NCBI GenBank assembly: GCA_012103035.1
Contig: JAAVLL010000002.1
Span: forward strand, 496,001-560,000
Reading direction: 5' to 3'
Origin: Brucella oryzae
Lineage (GTDB): Bacteria; Pseudomonadota; Alphaproteobacteria; Rhizobiales; Rhizobiaceae
DNA length: 64,000 bases
A program made the translations under genes and the position numbers. Shown here one piece after another: positions 48,069-57,019 of the stretch. Under the pieces are notes generated by a model. It did no database searches. It saw only the letters and a list, made by a program, of their open reading frames with translations, and had not been told where the DNA came from. Within the stretch, counting starts at the first letter, position 1, and every line of letters starts with the position of its first letter.

Positions 48069-49688
48069 GTGCCGCAGAAAGTTTCCCTGGCGCCTTTCCA
48101 ATACAAGACATTTCGGGCGCTCTGGTCTGCTACATTGGTTTCCAACCTCGGCGGTCTGGTTCAGACGGTCGGCGCTGGCTGGATGATGGCAACCATCGCC
48201 CATTCGGACGATATGGTTGCACTGGTACAGGCTTCGACAACCCTGCCTGTGATGATCTTTTCAGTTGCGGCAGGGGCTTTGGCCGATAATTTTGACCGCC
48301 GCCGCATTATGCTGACCGCGCAGGTTCTGCTGCTTATCATTTCGGTCGCGCTGGCGGCTTTTGCCTATCTCGGCATTCTCACCCCATGGATGCTGCTCAG
48401 CTTCACATTCCTGATTGGCTGCGGCGGGGCGTTGCATAATCCATCGTGGCAGGCATCGATGGGCGACATCGTGCCCCGTACCGATCTGCCTGCGGCCGTG
48501 GCGCTCAACAGCATGAGCTTCAATCTCATGCGCAGCATCGGTCCCGCCATCGGCGGTATCATCGTCGCGGCGGCGGGTGCAGCTTTTGCCTTCATTTTCA
48601 ATGCGTTCAGCTATTGTGCGCTCATTCTGGCGCTATGGCAGTGGAAGCCGGAAACGGTCAAATCCACCCTGCCGCGCGAAACGCTTGGACCAGCCATGGT
48701 GGCGGGGCTGCGTTATGTCGCCATGTCGCCGAACCTCCTGAAAGTGATGTTCCGCGGCTTTCTGTTCGGCCTGTCCGCGATTGTCATTCTGGCGCTTCTG
48801 CCGCTCGTCGCGCGCGATCTCGTTCACGGAACAGCCTTGACCTACGGCATCATGCTGGGCTTTTTCGGGCTTGGGGCGATTGGCGGGGCCTTGCTCAGCG
48901 CCCGGCTTCGCGAACTTCTTGGCAATGAGTGGCTGGTGCGCGGCGCTTTCGTCGCCTTTGCGATCAGCGCCTTGCTGTCGATCAGCCGGAATATGTGGCT
49001 GAGCTGTATTTTCCTGCTGCCTGCCGGGGTTTCGTGGGTTCTGGCGCTGTCATTGTTCAATGTCACGGTGCAGCTTTCCACGCCGCGCTGGGTCGTGGCG
49101 CGCGCTGGCGCTCTATCAGACGGCGACCTTCGGCGGCATGGCGGCTGGCAGCTGGCTCTGGGGTGCTGTCGCGGACGAATATGGCGTGCCGGGTGCGCTT
49201 CTGGCCGCTGCCGTGGTGCTGATGTTCGGGGCGCTGATCGGCCTTCTCCTTCCGCAGCCTGATTTCGAGGCCCTCAATCTCGATCCGCTCAACCGTTTCA
49301 GTGAGCCGCAGCTTCGTCTTGATCTGCGTTCACGCAGCGGCCCGATCATGATTATGGTCGATTACAGAATTGCACAGGAAGACGTTCCGGCGTTCCTTTC
49401 CGCTATGGCCTTGCGTCGCCGCATACGCATCCGCGACGGTGCCCGGCAATGGCGCTGCTGCGTGATCTGGAGAACCCGGAAACCTGGACGGAAAGTTATC
49501 ACGTGCCGACCTGGGTAGAATATGTCCGACATAACCAGCGCCGGACACAGGCCGATGCTGAAGTGTCGGAACGCCTCTTTGCGTTGCACAAGGGAGACAA
49601 ACCGCCGCTCGTCCATCGCATGATCGAAAGGCAGACAGTTCCGGTGCATGACGACACACCGCTCAAAGCACATCTGGATCTGCATTGA
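48069..49688 (+). CDS. MFS transporter, MFS_3 / transmembrane secretion effector type
   Basis: This protein of about 540 residues has twelve helices (to about residue 400) and a C-terminal soluble domain of about 130 residues (VDYRIAQEDVPAFLSAM ... ESYHVPTWVEYVRHNQRRT), the layout of the MFS_3/DUF894 group. The loop motif GALADNFDRRRIML is the family version of the MFS motif. I prefer the GTG at 48069, which lies behind GGGAGGTCGTCCG. Breaks lie near 49102 and 49450. Members are exporters of siderophores or drugs; the substrate is unknown. Confidence 0.85.
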
Positions 49689-49824
49689 GCGGCCGATTTT
49701 AGATTAAGGCAAAACCGGAATTTGACCCTGTTCAGCGGTTAAATGACACCAATGGGAGAAAAGCCTGCGCATTTCGTGTCGAATTTTGCGGCGAAGAACG
49801 GACAAAAGTAAGGCGAAATAAAGG

Positions 49825-50824
49825 CTAAAAGCCCAAGCGCTCACGAAGTGCTTTGCGATAGGACCGCGAGACCGGCCATGACTGGTCGATGCCGCGCATC
49901 CTGACCAGCCATTTGTCGATCATGCTTCTGTCTATGTCGGAGACCTGCAGGACATTTATGAATGTGGTACGGTGAATGCGGAAAAAGATGCTTGCCGGAA
50001 GCATGCCCGCCCATAGGCCGAGCGGACGGGAATCGAGAACCATGGAACCGTCGCTAAGCCATATCTCGCTGTAATTGCCTGCCGAACGAACGCCGATGAT
50101 TTCCTCGGGCGGAACCCCACGCATCACCCCCTTTTGCTGACATAGAGTACCGATGTCGGGTCGGGCTCTTCGTCTGAAGGCGGCTCGTTATCTTGTATGG
50201 AGTATTTTGCGTGGGCAATCAGGCTGGCGCAGTGGAACATGGCTTTGATTTCCGCGCGTGACCAGCGTCTGGCTTCCACGGTTGCATCGAAGCCGATGAT
50301 CCCCGCAGGTCCTGATAAAACCGGTATGCTGAGAATGCTCTTGTTTCCCTGACGCAGGAATTCCGCCTGAATGAGGCGTGCGGTGCGCGGCAGACCTTTG
50401 ACATCGTGGACGGCAACGGCCTGTCCTCGGTCAGATAACGGTGCAACCATGCAATCAGCGTGGTGGGCACCTCCTGAAGCTCGGAAATATAGGCTGTGGT
50501 GTCGCCCTTACACCATTCATGCGTATTGCGAAACCGCAGGAGATCGGGTGTATACCCGATCATCCATGCCCGATCCGACCGCGATGCATTGCCAACGAAG
50601 GCAAGAAACTCGGAAACGGCGCTTTCGACGGGTTTCCGAAGCAGGTGCAGTGCGCAAACATAGGGCCAGTCGAGTGCCGGTGCTTCCGCACACTCCTCCT
50701 CGGAATAAATCCGGTAGGCCCCAAACGCGCTGTCCAAATCGCCTCCAAACATATTGCTTAACCGAAACACGCAGTCTCGTAAGAATGGGACAGTATATTG
50801 AATATAATTGTCCGCTATTTGCAA
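49825..50824 (-). CDS. GAF-like domain plus LytTR DNA-binding regulator
   Basis: This regulator of about 333 residues is assembled over two breaks (near 50428 and 50132). The N-terminal 200 residues look like a GAF-type sensor (TEDRAVAVHDVKG, ILSIPVLSGPAGIIGFDATVEARRW, then MFHCASLIAHA). The C-terminal 100 residues are a LytTR domain: IIGVRSAGNYSEIWLSDGSMVLDSRPLG and FFRIHRTTFINV with the final RKALRERLGF. No receiver domain or histidine kinase is nearby, so the GAF domain itself may sense the signal. The target genes are unknown. Confidence 0.75.
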
Positions 50825-51181
50825 TAGAATTCAGGAGGTAACTGCAACCGCAATATCGGATGATTCATCTGCTCTGGGCAGGAAAAGATCCAGAATGGCA
50901 TGTGCAGGGCAATGTGAACTGGTCAAAGCCCGGAAAGCCCCGGTATGTGTGGTGATAGCATAATCATACCGAGGCTGCGCATTTGCCTGATTCCGCCGAA
51001 GCGGTGCGCCGGATCAGATTAGTGATCATTACGACAGAAAGAAGTCTTACTTAATTGCCCTGTCGAATGCCTGTGGATCAGTTAGATTGAATGTAAATTA
51101 ATTTCATATCGTCGGTATTTCATTTCAAATACTTCGCGTGGCCACGCCTCCGATTTCGACTGTCATCTCAGGTCAAAACCT
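50825..51181. other. Intergenic region upstream of the GAF-LytTR gene
   Basis: These 357 bases lie between the GAF-LytTR start and the end of msrB. No gene, strong hairpin or exact operator palindrome is seen; composition turns AT-rich near 51060-51130. It should contain the LytTR gene promoter. Confidence 0.35.
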
Positions 51182-51628
51182 TCAACCGATATCCTCGACC
51201 TGATCGAGATACAGACCGTATCCCTCAGCCTCCATCCGGTCCTTGGGAACGAAACGGAGCGACGCCGAATTGATGCAATAGCGAAGACCGCCGCGATCTA
51301 CCGGGCCGTCGGGGAAGACGTGTCCCAGATGGCTGTCGCCATGTGTCGAACGCACTTCTGTCCGCACCATGCCATGCGAAATGTCGGTCAGTTCCGCGAC
51401 GTTGGCGGGTTCGATCGGCTTGGTGAAGCTGGGCCACCCGCAATGGGACTCATATTTGTCGGACGAAGCGAAAAGCGGCTCGCCGGAGACGATATCGACA
51501 TAGATTCCCGGCTCCTTATTATAGAGGTATTCGCCGGTTCCGGGGCGCTCGGTGCCGCTTTCCTGCGTGACGCGATATTGCTCCGGCGTGAGCTTTGCAA
51601 TCGCTTCCGGATTCTTGCTGTAGGTCAT
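51182..51628 (-). CDS. msrB: Peptide methionine (R)-S-oxide reductase
   Basis: This intact 148-residue MsrB repairs oxidised methionine. The catalytic selenocysteine-position Cys is in [11 protein letters not shown], and HCGWPSF and [15 protein letters not shown] are the other signature blocks. The zinc-binding CxxC pairs of some MsrB proteins are absent, so it is a zinc-free form. It has no signal peptide and is cytosolic. It appears monocistronic. Confidence 0.95.
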   Translation of the reverse strand: MTYSKNPEAIAKLTPEQYRVTQESGTERPGTGEYLYNKEPGIYVDIVSGEPLFASSDKYESHCGWPSFTKPIEPANVAELTDISHGMVRTEVRSTHGDSHLGHVFPDGPVDRGGLRYCINSASLRFVPKDRMEAEGYGLYLDQVEDIG

Positions 51629-51722
51629 GATGTGCGCCCCTTGATGCCTATCCTGAATCTAGGACGAAGGAAGCAACTATTCCAGTCTGTCGCAATTGAC
51701 GAACTGTTGAAGAAGAGGATTT

Positions 51723-51750
51723 GCGTGCGAAGGATTTTTCGTTCGCACGC
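51723..51750. terminator. Hairpin downstream of the Mop gene
   Basis: GCGTGCGAA and TTCGCACGC form a 9-base stem around a T-rich loop, 11 bases past the Mop gene stop on the minus strand. No long T-run follows, so its terminator strength is uncertain. Confidence 0.5.
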
Positions 51751-51760
51751 GGAAGGCTCA

Positions 51761-51973
51761 TTAGTCCACGGCAATCATCACGTCTGATGCTTTCACCACG
51801 GCATACGCAGCGCCGCCAGCTTTCAGGCCGAGTTCATCGACGGCCTCATTGGTAATGGACGAGGTAACGATCACGCCGTTGCCGATATCGATGCGGACAT
51901 GAGATGTGGTTGCACCTTTGGTTACTTCGACGATGGTTCCCTTTAGTCGATTGCGAGCGCTTATCCTCATCAT
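51761..51973 (-). CDS. Molybdopterin/molybdate-binding Mop (TOBE) protein
   Basis: This small protein (70-71 residues) is a single Mop/TOBE domain: ISARNRLKGTIVEVTKGATTSHVRIDIGNGVIVTSSITNEAVDELGLKAGGAAYAVVKASDVMIAVD is the whole family unit, split here only for the reader at SHVRIDIG and LKAGG. It binds molybdate or tungstate, probably as a hexamer storing the oxyanion. Two adjacent ATG codons (51973, 51970) follow AAGGACAGC. No mod transport gene is adjacent. Confidence 0.88.
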   Translation of the reverse strand: MMRISARNRLKGTIVEVTKGATTSHVRIDIGNGVIVTSSITNEAVDELGLKAGGAAYAVVKASDVMIAVD

Positions 51974-52082
51974 GCTGTCCTTCCGAATGTTGATTTCCAT
52001 CGCCGAGTATAGAATGTTTTCACAACTTTGCGACTGGCTAAACCTCGCCAAAGCGGGAGCAATAATTTCTCGAAGATGAACC

Positions 52083-53380
52083 CTACTTTACGGTGGTCGG
52101 TCGTTCTCCTGGAAAGGTTTTGCCGACACTTGCCAGAAGCAGAATGGTGATGCCGCAGAGCGCTGCAAGCGTATAGAATCCGGCATCGTGATTGCCCATT
52201 GCGACATCGGCCCAATTCTTGATCTGAGGCGCGAAAAAATTTCCCAGATTGCCGATTGAAACAATGAAAGCGATGCCGCTTGCCGCTCCAATTCCACCCA
52301 GATAATGGGTAGGTAGGCTCCAGAACACAGGCTGCGAGGCTGTAAGGCCTGGAACTGCAATACAGGCGGCGAGAAGCATCAGCCAGGGTTGCCGGTAAAG
52401 CCGATGGCAGCAAGTGCCACCGTTCCCGCGGTCACCATGCCCATGCAGACAAGCCGATGCCGGTTGGTCCGATCGGCGAGCACCGTGAAGTAACGGGTCG
52501 CGATGGCTGAGCATATCCAGGGCAATGAAAGGAGCGAGCCGATCAGCAGGTTCATCTCTCCGTTCGACGCCACCTGTGCGAAGCGTGACGGGAGGTAAAA
52601 TGTCAAGGGTGCCGAGCCTATCTGAAAGAAGAAGTAGATGCCGATGAATGCCCAGACGCGAAGGTCTTTCAGCACCGACATTGCCGAATGGGGCGCGTGC
52701 GTTTCCTTTGCTGCTTCTTCCATGACGATGATCTGGGTGAGGGCGTTGCGCTCTTTGGGCGAAAGCCATCGTGCCTTTTCCGGCCGATCCGTCAAATAGA
52801 AGAGCGCGAAGAATCCAACCAGTGACGCCCGAGTCCTTCCACCAAGAACATCCATTGCCAGTTGGTGAGACCAAAATGCCGTGCTGGGTCAGCAGCCAAC
52901 CGGAGAGCGGACTTCCCAGAACAAGTGCCAGCGGAACGCCGAGATAGAAGATGCCGGTGGCGCGGCGCGCTGCTTTGCCGGGAACCAGTAGGTCAGGTAG
53001 AGCAGGACGCCGGGATAAAAGCCAGCCTCGCAAACGCCGAGCAGGAAACGAAGCGTGTAGAAAACCCCTTCCGTATGAGCAAACATCATGGCGGCAGAGA
53101 CGAGGCCCCATGAAATCATGATACGGCTCAGCCAGAGGCGTGCACCGACCTTGTGCAGGACGAGGTTGCTCGGAACCTCGAAGAGAGCGTATCCGATATA
53201 AAATACGCCAGCACCAAACGCATAGGCAGCATCACTTAAGCCTGTGTCGGCTTGAAGATCGTCTTTGGCGAAACCGATATTCGCGCGATCCAAAAATGCC
53301 AGGATCAGCATAAACGCCAGAAATGGCAGAAGTCGCCTGGTCGCCTTGCCGACGGCGGAATCGACGAGATTGTCTTGCAT
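52083..53380 (-). CDS. MFS permease of the anion:cation symporter (ACS) family
   Basis: This permease of about 433 residues has twelve helices. The opening LLPFLAFMLILAFLDRANIGFAKDDLQADTGLSDAAYAFGAGVFYIGYALFEVPSNLVLHKVG is the phthalate/tartrate/glucarate permease signature of the ACS family, and the central loop contains LTDRPEKARWLSPKE. Breaks lie near 52968, 52860 and 52385. Such carriers import organic anions such as tartrate, 4-hydroxyphenylacetate or sugar acids by proton symport. No catabolic gene is adjacent, so the substrate is open. Confidence 0.87.
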
Positions 53381-53875
53381 CGTTGAGCGTCCTCCTCAAT
53401 GCTGCCCCTCCGGGCATCATGATGGAGCGGAAACCAGCTATAATTCTCTGATAAATAGATATCATGTATATGAATAATGATTGGCGTATTTGAGGTTCCG
53501 CTTCGATGTTCGCTATATGGGCAACACAGTTATCCTCGGTATCGACATCGAAAATTCGATAATATTTTTATATGAAAACAGTTTTCAGTTCGCGAGTTTC
53601 GGTGCGCTGTCAAGGATTGTATCGAAATGTCATGATACGTGAATACAGCAGAGGCATAACTTGCGCATCTCCAGTAAGTAGCGAGGCAATTTGCGGGTGT
53701 GGTCTATGTAAAACAGGCAATTAGAGCGTTTCCAGTTAAAGCGGAGTGGCCGGAACCACTCTATCTATTTGTTTTCACAAACGTCTTCATCCCGAAACCG
53801 GTTTCCACTTTCGGAAGTCATGCTTTAGCTGCTTCTATCTTGCGTAAAACCATTTCGCATTATTGCGGGAAATAC
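53381..53875. other. Large intergenic gap with mosaic repeat, otherwise unassigned
   Basis: This 495-base gap contains the mosaic repeat (53721-53823) described separately. Around 53560-53600 is a small GAAAAC-a-GTTTTC palindrome and AT-rich sequence, which may belong to the promoter of the ACS-type permease gene. No ORF is convincing. Confidence 0.4.
53721..53823. repeat. Mosaic palindromic repeat element, copy 2
   Basis: TTAGAGCG head, an internal GAGTGGCCGGAACCACTC hairpin, CTATCTATTTGTTTT, then CATCCCGAAACCGGTTTCC and CACTTTCGG to GTCATGC. It shares CTATCT-TTTGTTTT and ATCCCGAAACCGGTT-CCACTTTCGG with copy 1 at 17396-17472 (opposite strand) and the TTAGAGCG head with 22388. The middle module differs, which makes the family mosaic. 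Confidence 0.75.
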
Positions 53876-54631
53876 CTACCGACTGATCCGGACCCGCGGG
53901 AAGATTTCCATGGTCAGGTAGTGCTCGTCGAAGCTTGAGATATGAACCAGCGCCGACCGGTTGAGAAATTCGACCTCATTATTGCGAAAAATCAAAAGAT
54001 CGTCTTCGCGCAGTTCGCGCAGCATTCGATTGATATGGATCGGGGTGAGTCCAAGCGCGTCTGCCAGTTCGCTTTGCGTCAGCGGGCAAAAGAAGTGGTT
54101 TTCATCGCCCGTTCCGTTGATCCGCGCCCTATGGCCCAACTCCAGCAGAAGATGTGCAATGCGTACAAGCGCACTGCGGCGACCGATGCTGATGAGATGT
54201 TCGATCAGAATGGCGCGCTGCCGGGCCATCAGTTCCATGAAAGTCATGGCCAGCCGCGGTGATTTGAGCAGGCTTTCGGTGAGATGATCCAGAGAGATTT
54301 CGAGGACGGAAAGCTCCGTGACCGAAATCAGCGTGTAATAATTGAAGCCAAGTCCGGTTCGGAAACCCAGGAAATCGCCTTCATGGGAAAGTCGAGGATC
54401 TGTCGGTCGCCGTCCGGCAGATCGCGATAGATGCATCCCCAGCCGGTCTTTATGATATGGACCGAGTTGGCCCAATCCCCTGACTGCTGACCACTGTGTG
54501 CGGGTCATAGGTTTTGACGATATTGGCAGGGTGCCGAGCACGTTGAGATCGGTTTCTTCGAAAACCGCACCGATGGGTGCGCTTTCCAGAAAATGACGCA
54601 GCGTTTTTGCCTCTTCGGCATTTACCACCAT
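53876..54631 (-). CDS. Crp/Fnr-family regulator
   Basis: This protein of about 252 residues combines an N-terminal cyclic-nucleotide-like sensor domain with the C-terminal helix-turn-helix LTQSELADALGLTPIHINRMLRELREDDLL (residues about 195-225). The end of the beta-roll is legible as GDFLGFRTGLGFNYYTLISVTELSVLEI, but the middle is broken by frame shifts near 54520, 54475 and 54395. There are no FNR-type iron-sulfur cysteines in the readable part. The start ATG at 54631 (MVVNAEEAKT) is preferred. The effector is unknown. Upstream is a GTGGTA-N5-TACCAC repeat. Confidence 0.8.
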   Translation of the reverse strand: MVVNAEEAKTLRHFLESAPIGAVFEETDLNVLGTLPISSKPMTRTQWSAVRGLGQLGPYHKDRLGMHLSRSAGRRPTDPRLSHEGDFLGFRTGLGFNYYTLISVTELSVLEISLDHLTESLLKSPRLAMTFMELMARQRAILIEHLISIGRRSALVRIAHLLLELGHRARINGTGDENHFFCPLTQSELADALGLTPIHINRMLRELREDDLLIFRNNEVEFLNRSALVHISSFDEHYLTMEIFPRVRISR

Positions 54632-54767
54632 AGAGCTCACCTGCCATTTCGCCCAGCACAAGAGAAGATAAGTTTTAAGTCTGGCGCCCTCCGCGTTTCG
54701 TCTTCCCGGCTCTTTCCCAAGAGATTGAGCATCCGAAGAGTTTCAGCGAGAGCATTTGTTTTGGCAA

Positions 54768-54784
54768 GGTGGTAATTTCTACCA
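54768..54784. promoter_or_regulatory. GTGGTA-N5-TACCAC inverted repeat
   Basis: A perfect 6-base inverted repeat about 140 bases upstream of the Crp/Fnr start and just left of the IS630 element, in an AT-rich region with TATATATAC to its right. It is operator-like, but no factor can be named. Confidence 0.45.
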
Positions 54785-54841
54785 CTAATTGGGTATATAT
54801 ACGCGCTTTATCTAAACCATATTTTGCCGAAACCCTTAATC

Positions 54842-55993
54842 TAGTGGTTTGACCGGAACGAAAGAGTCCGATCTGGGATTCCCACGGGCCTTGTGATGTG
54901 CGAGTCTTTAGAGATGCGCGATGGCATTAATTTCACTGTTTGTGGCGTGGACCGTCAGCGGCTGGGCGACGTTGTATCGGCTCCTTGAGCCCGCAGAAGC
55001 ATGTCTGGCGTGCCCGCATTGTTTTGCTGAGCGATGACGGTTTGGGCACATCTGCAATCATGGCGGCGACGGGCAAGTCGAAGACCTGCATATGGCGCTG
55101 GCAGGAGCGCTTCATGCACGAGGGTGTCGATGGCCTTCTTCGGGACAAATCCCGACCGGCCGGAAAGGCCCCGGTTCCCCGAAACGCGTAGCGGAAATTG
55201 TCCGACTGACGCAGGAGCCGCCGCCGCATGAGGCGACCCACTGGACCGCGCGTGCTATGGCCAAGGCAGTCGGACTTGCCGTATCGACGGTGCAGTCGAT
55301 CTGGAAGGCGCATGGCCTTGCGCCGCATCGCTGGCGCAGCTTCAAGCTGTCGAACGATCCGGCTTTCGCCGAAAAGCTCACCGAGATCGTCGGGCTCTAT
55401 GTCGATCCGCCTGCCCATGCGGTGATCCTGTCGGTCGATGAGAAATCGCAGATACAGGCGCTCGACCGCACCCAGCCAAGTCTACCGATGAAGAAAGGCC
55501 GCGCCGGAACCCTGACCCACGACTACAAGCGCCATGGCACGACCACGCTGTTTGCCGCGCTCAACGTGCTCGACGGAACCGTCATCGGGCAGAACATGCA
55601 GCGTCATCGTCATCAGGAGTTTATCCGCTTCCTCAATCGGATCGAGCGCGAAGTACCCAGAAACAAGGCGATCCATGTGATCCTCGACAATTACGCTGCG
55701 CATAAGAAGGACAAGGTCCAGGAATGGCTCGCCCGACACCCGCGCTGGACTTTCCACTTCACACCTACCTCGTCCTCATGGCTCAATGCCGTTGAAGGCT
55801 TCTTCGCCAAGCTGACCCGGCGGCGTCTCAAGCACGGTGTCTTCCACTCCGTCGTCGACCTCCAGGCTGCTATCAACCGCTTCATCCAGGAGTACAACGC
55901 AGACAATCCAAAACCTTTCGTCTGGAAAGCAAACCCGGACGACATCATCGCAGCTCGAAACCGTGGGTTCCAAACGTTGGAGTCAAACCACTA
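54842..55993 (+). mobile_element. IS630-family insertion sequence
   Basis: The element is about 1152 bases. Its ends CTAGTGGTTTGACcggAACG (left) and, read inward from the right, CTAGTGGTTTGACtccAACG match at 17 of 20 positions. Both ends carry the TA dinucleotide expected from IS630-type insertion into a TA target. It encodes one DDE transposase and lies between the Crp/Fnr gene and the LuxR-type regulator of the polysaccharide locus, in intergenic DNA. Confidence 0.9.
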
Positions 55994-55994
55994 G
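54914..55994 (+). CDS. IS630-family transposase
   Basis: This DDE transposase of about 361 residues has an N-terminal helix-turn-helix region ([34 protein letters not shown]). The catalytic Asp is in [15 protein letters not shown], the second Asp in [12 protein letters not shown] and the Glu in [15 protein letters not shown]. Breaks near 54988 and 55183 (GGG read as GG in PGSPKRVAE) would be expected from the same deletion errors seen in host genes. The start [13 protein letters not shown] at 54914 is inferred. The TAG stop is formed inside the right terminal repeat. Confidence 0.9.
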
Positions 55995-56178
55995 GTTAAT
56001 GACACTCAAACAAATTTCGGGCAGTCTTTCCGTCAAAGCAAGAACAAAAACGATAATTGCTTCCGGGGTTTTCTTCAGATCTCAAGAAGACAAATAAAAC
56101 AGACAACCGATGCGCTTCCTCGATTGTGGTGTGCAAACAATTGGGTCGTGCACATAAGTCGGATTAGAGGGCGAACAA
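55995..56178. other. Region between IS630 and the LuxR-type regulator
   Basis: These 184 bases are AT-rich and non-coding. They should hold the promoter of the LuxR-type gene, now separated from its natural upstream DNA by the insertion. No palindrome is obvious. Confidence 0.4.
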
Positions 56179-56953
56179 ATGAATATTTCTCCACAATTCA
56201 GTAGCAGGGCGAGTGAATTAAAGAATAATGGCTTTGGGGATCAAAAGACAGTTCATTTAAACCCGAACAGCCACACGACAGCTTGCTGCCGCTTCTGGTT
56301 ATCATAGACAACCGTGCGTTGGATCGCGAATGCCTCGCACATGGACTGACGAACCATAGCATAGAAATGTCGATCGCTACGTTCAGTTCGTTCGAGCAGT
56401 GGCTGCATCAGCGTAAGGGCCGCACTGCGGGTGCGGTGCTTTTCAATATCGGTGGCCAGAAGGTTTCGGATCCGGCTGTCGGAAATTACCTCAATCGCAT
56501 CGTCACCGATTGTGCTCCAGCCCCGTCATTCTTCTGGCTGACAAGGAAGAAATCTCACAGGTTCTCAAAGCACTCGATCACGGCGCGAAGGGGTATATTC
56601 CGACATCGGTGAATGTGAATGTCTGCGTTGAAGCCTTGCGACTTGCCATGGCCGGCGGAACGTTCGTTCCGGCCAGCAGCGTGCTGGCCCTGCGTCATGC
56701 TACCGATCCGAACTCGCAGCGGCTGCAGCCTCTCGGCGGAATGTTCACCCAGCGTCAGGCCGAAGTGGTCAATGCGCTGCGTCGGGGCAAGGCGAACAAG
56801 ATCATTGCCTATGAGCTGAAGCTGCGGGAAAGCACGGTTAAGGTTCATATCCGCAACATCATGAAGAAGCTGAAGGCGTCCAACCGCACCGAGGTGGCCT
56901 GCATCATCAACGAACTGTTCCCGTCGGAAACATCGTTTTCCGATTTGCAGTAG
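56179..56953 (+). CDS. LuxR-family regulator with degenerate receiver domain
   Basis: This regulator of about 258 residues is assembled over breaks near 56285 and 56520. The N-terminal receiver-like domain opens LPLLVIIDNRALDRE, where the acidic pair of true receivers (DD) is DN. The phospho-acceptor position reads AVLFNIGG, with Asn in place of Asp. The C-terminal LuxR helix-turn-helix is intact: FTQRQAEVVNALRRGKANKIIAYELKLRESTVKVHIRNIMKKLKASNRTEV. It sits 66 bases before the exopolysaccharide co-polymerase gene, so control of that locus is likely and probably independent of phosphorylation. The ATG at 56179 (MNISPQFS) has a modest ribosome site. Confidence 0.82.
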
Positions 56954-57019
56954 GGCGCAACCGGCAGCAGGGGAGCTGCGCGGTCGGCGGATTGAATGAT
57001 TCCGTGAAGGAGAATTTTG

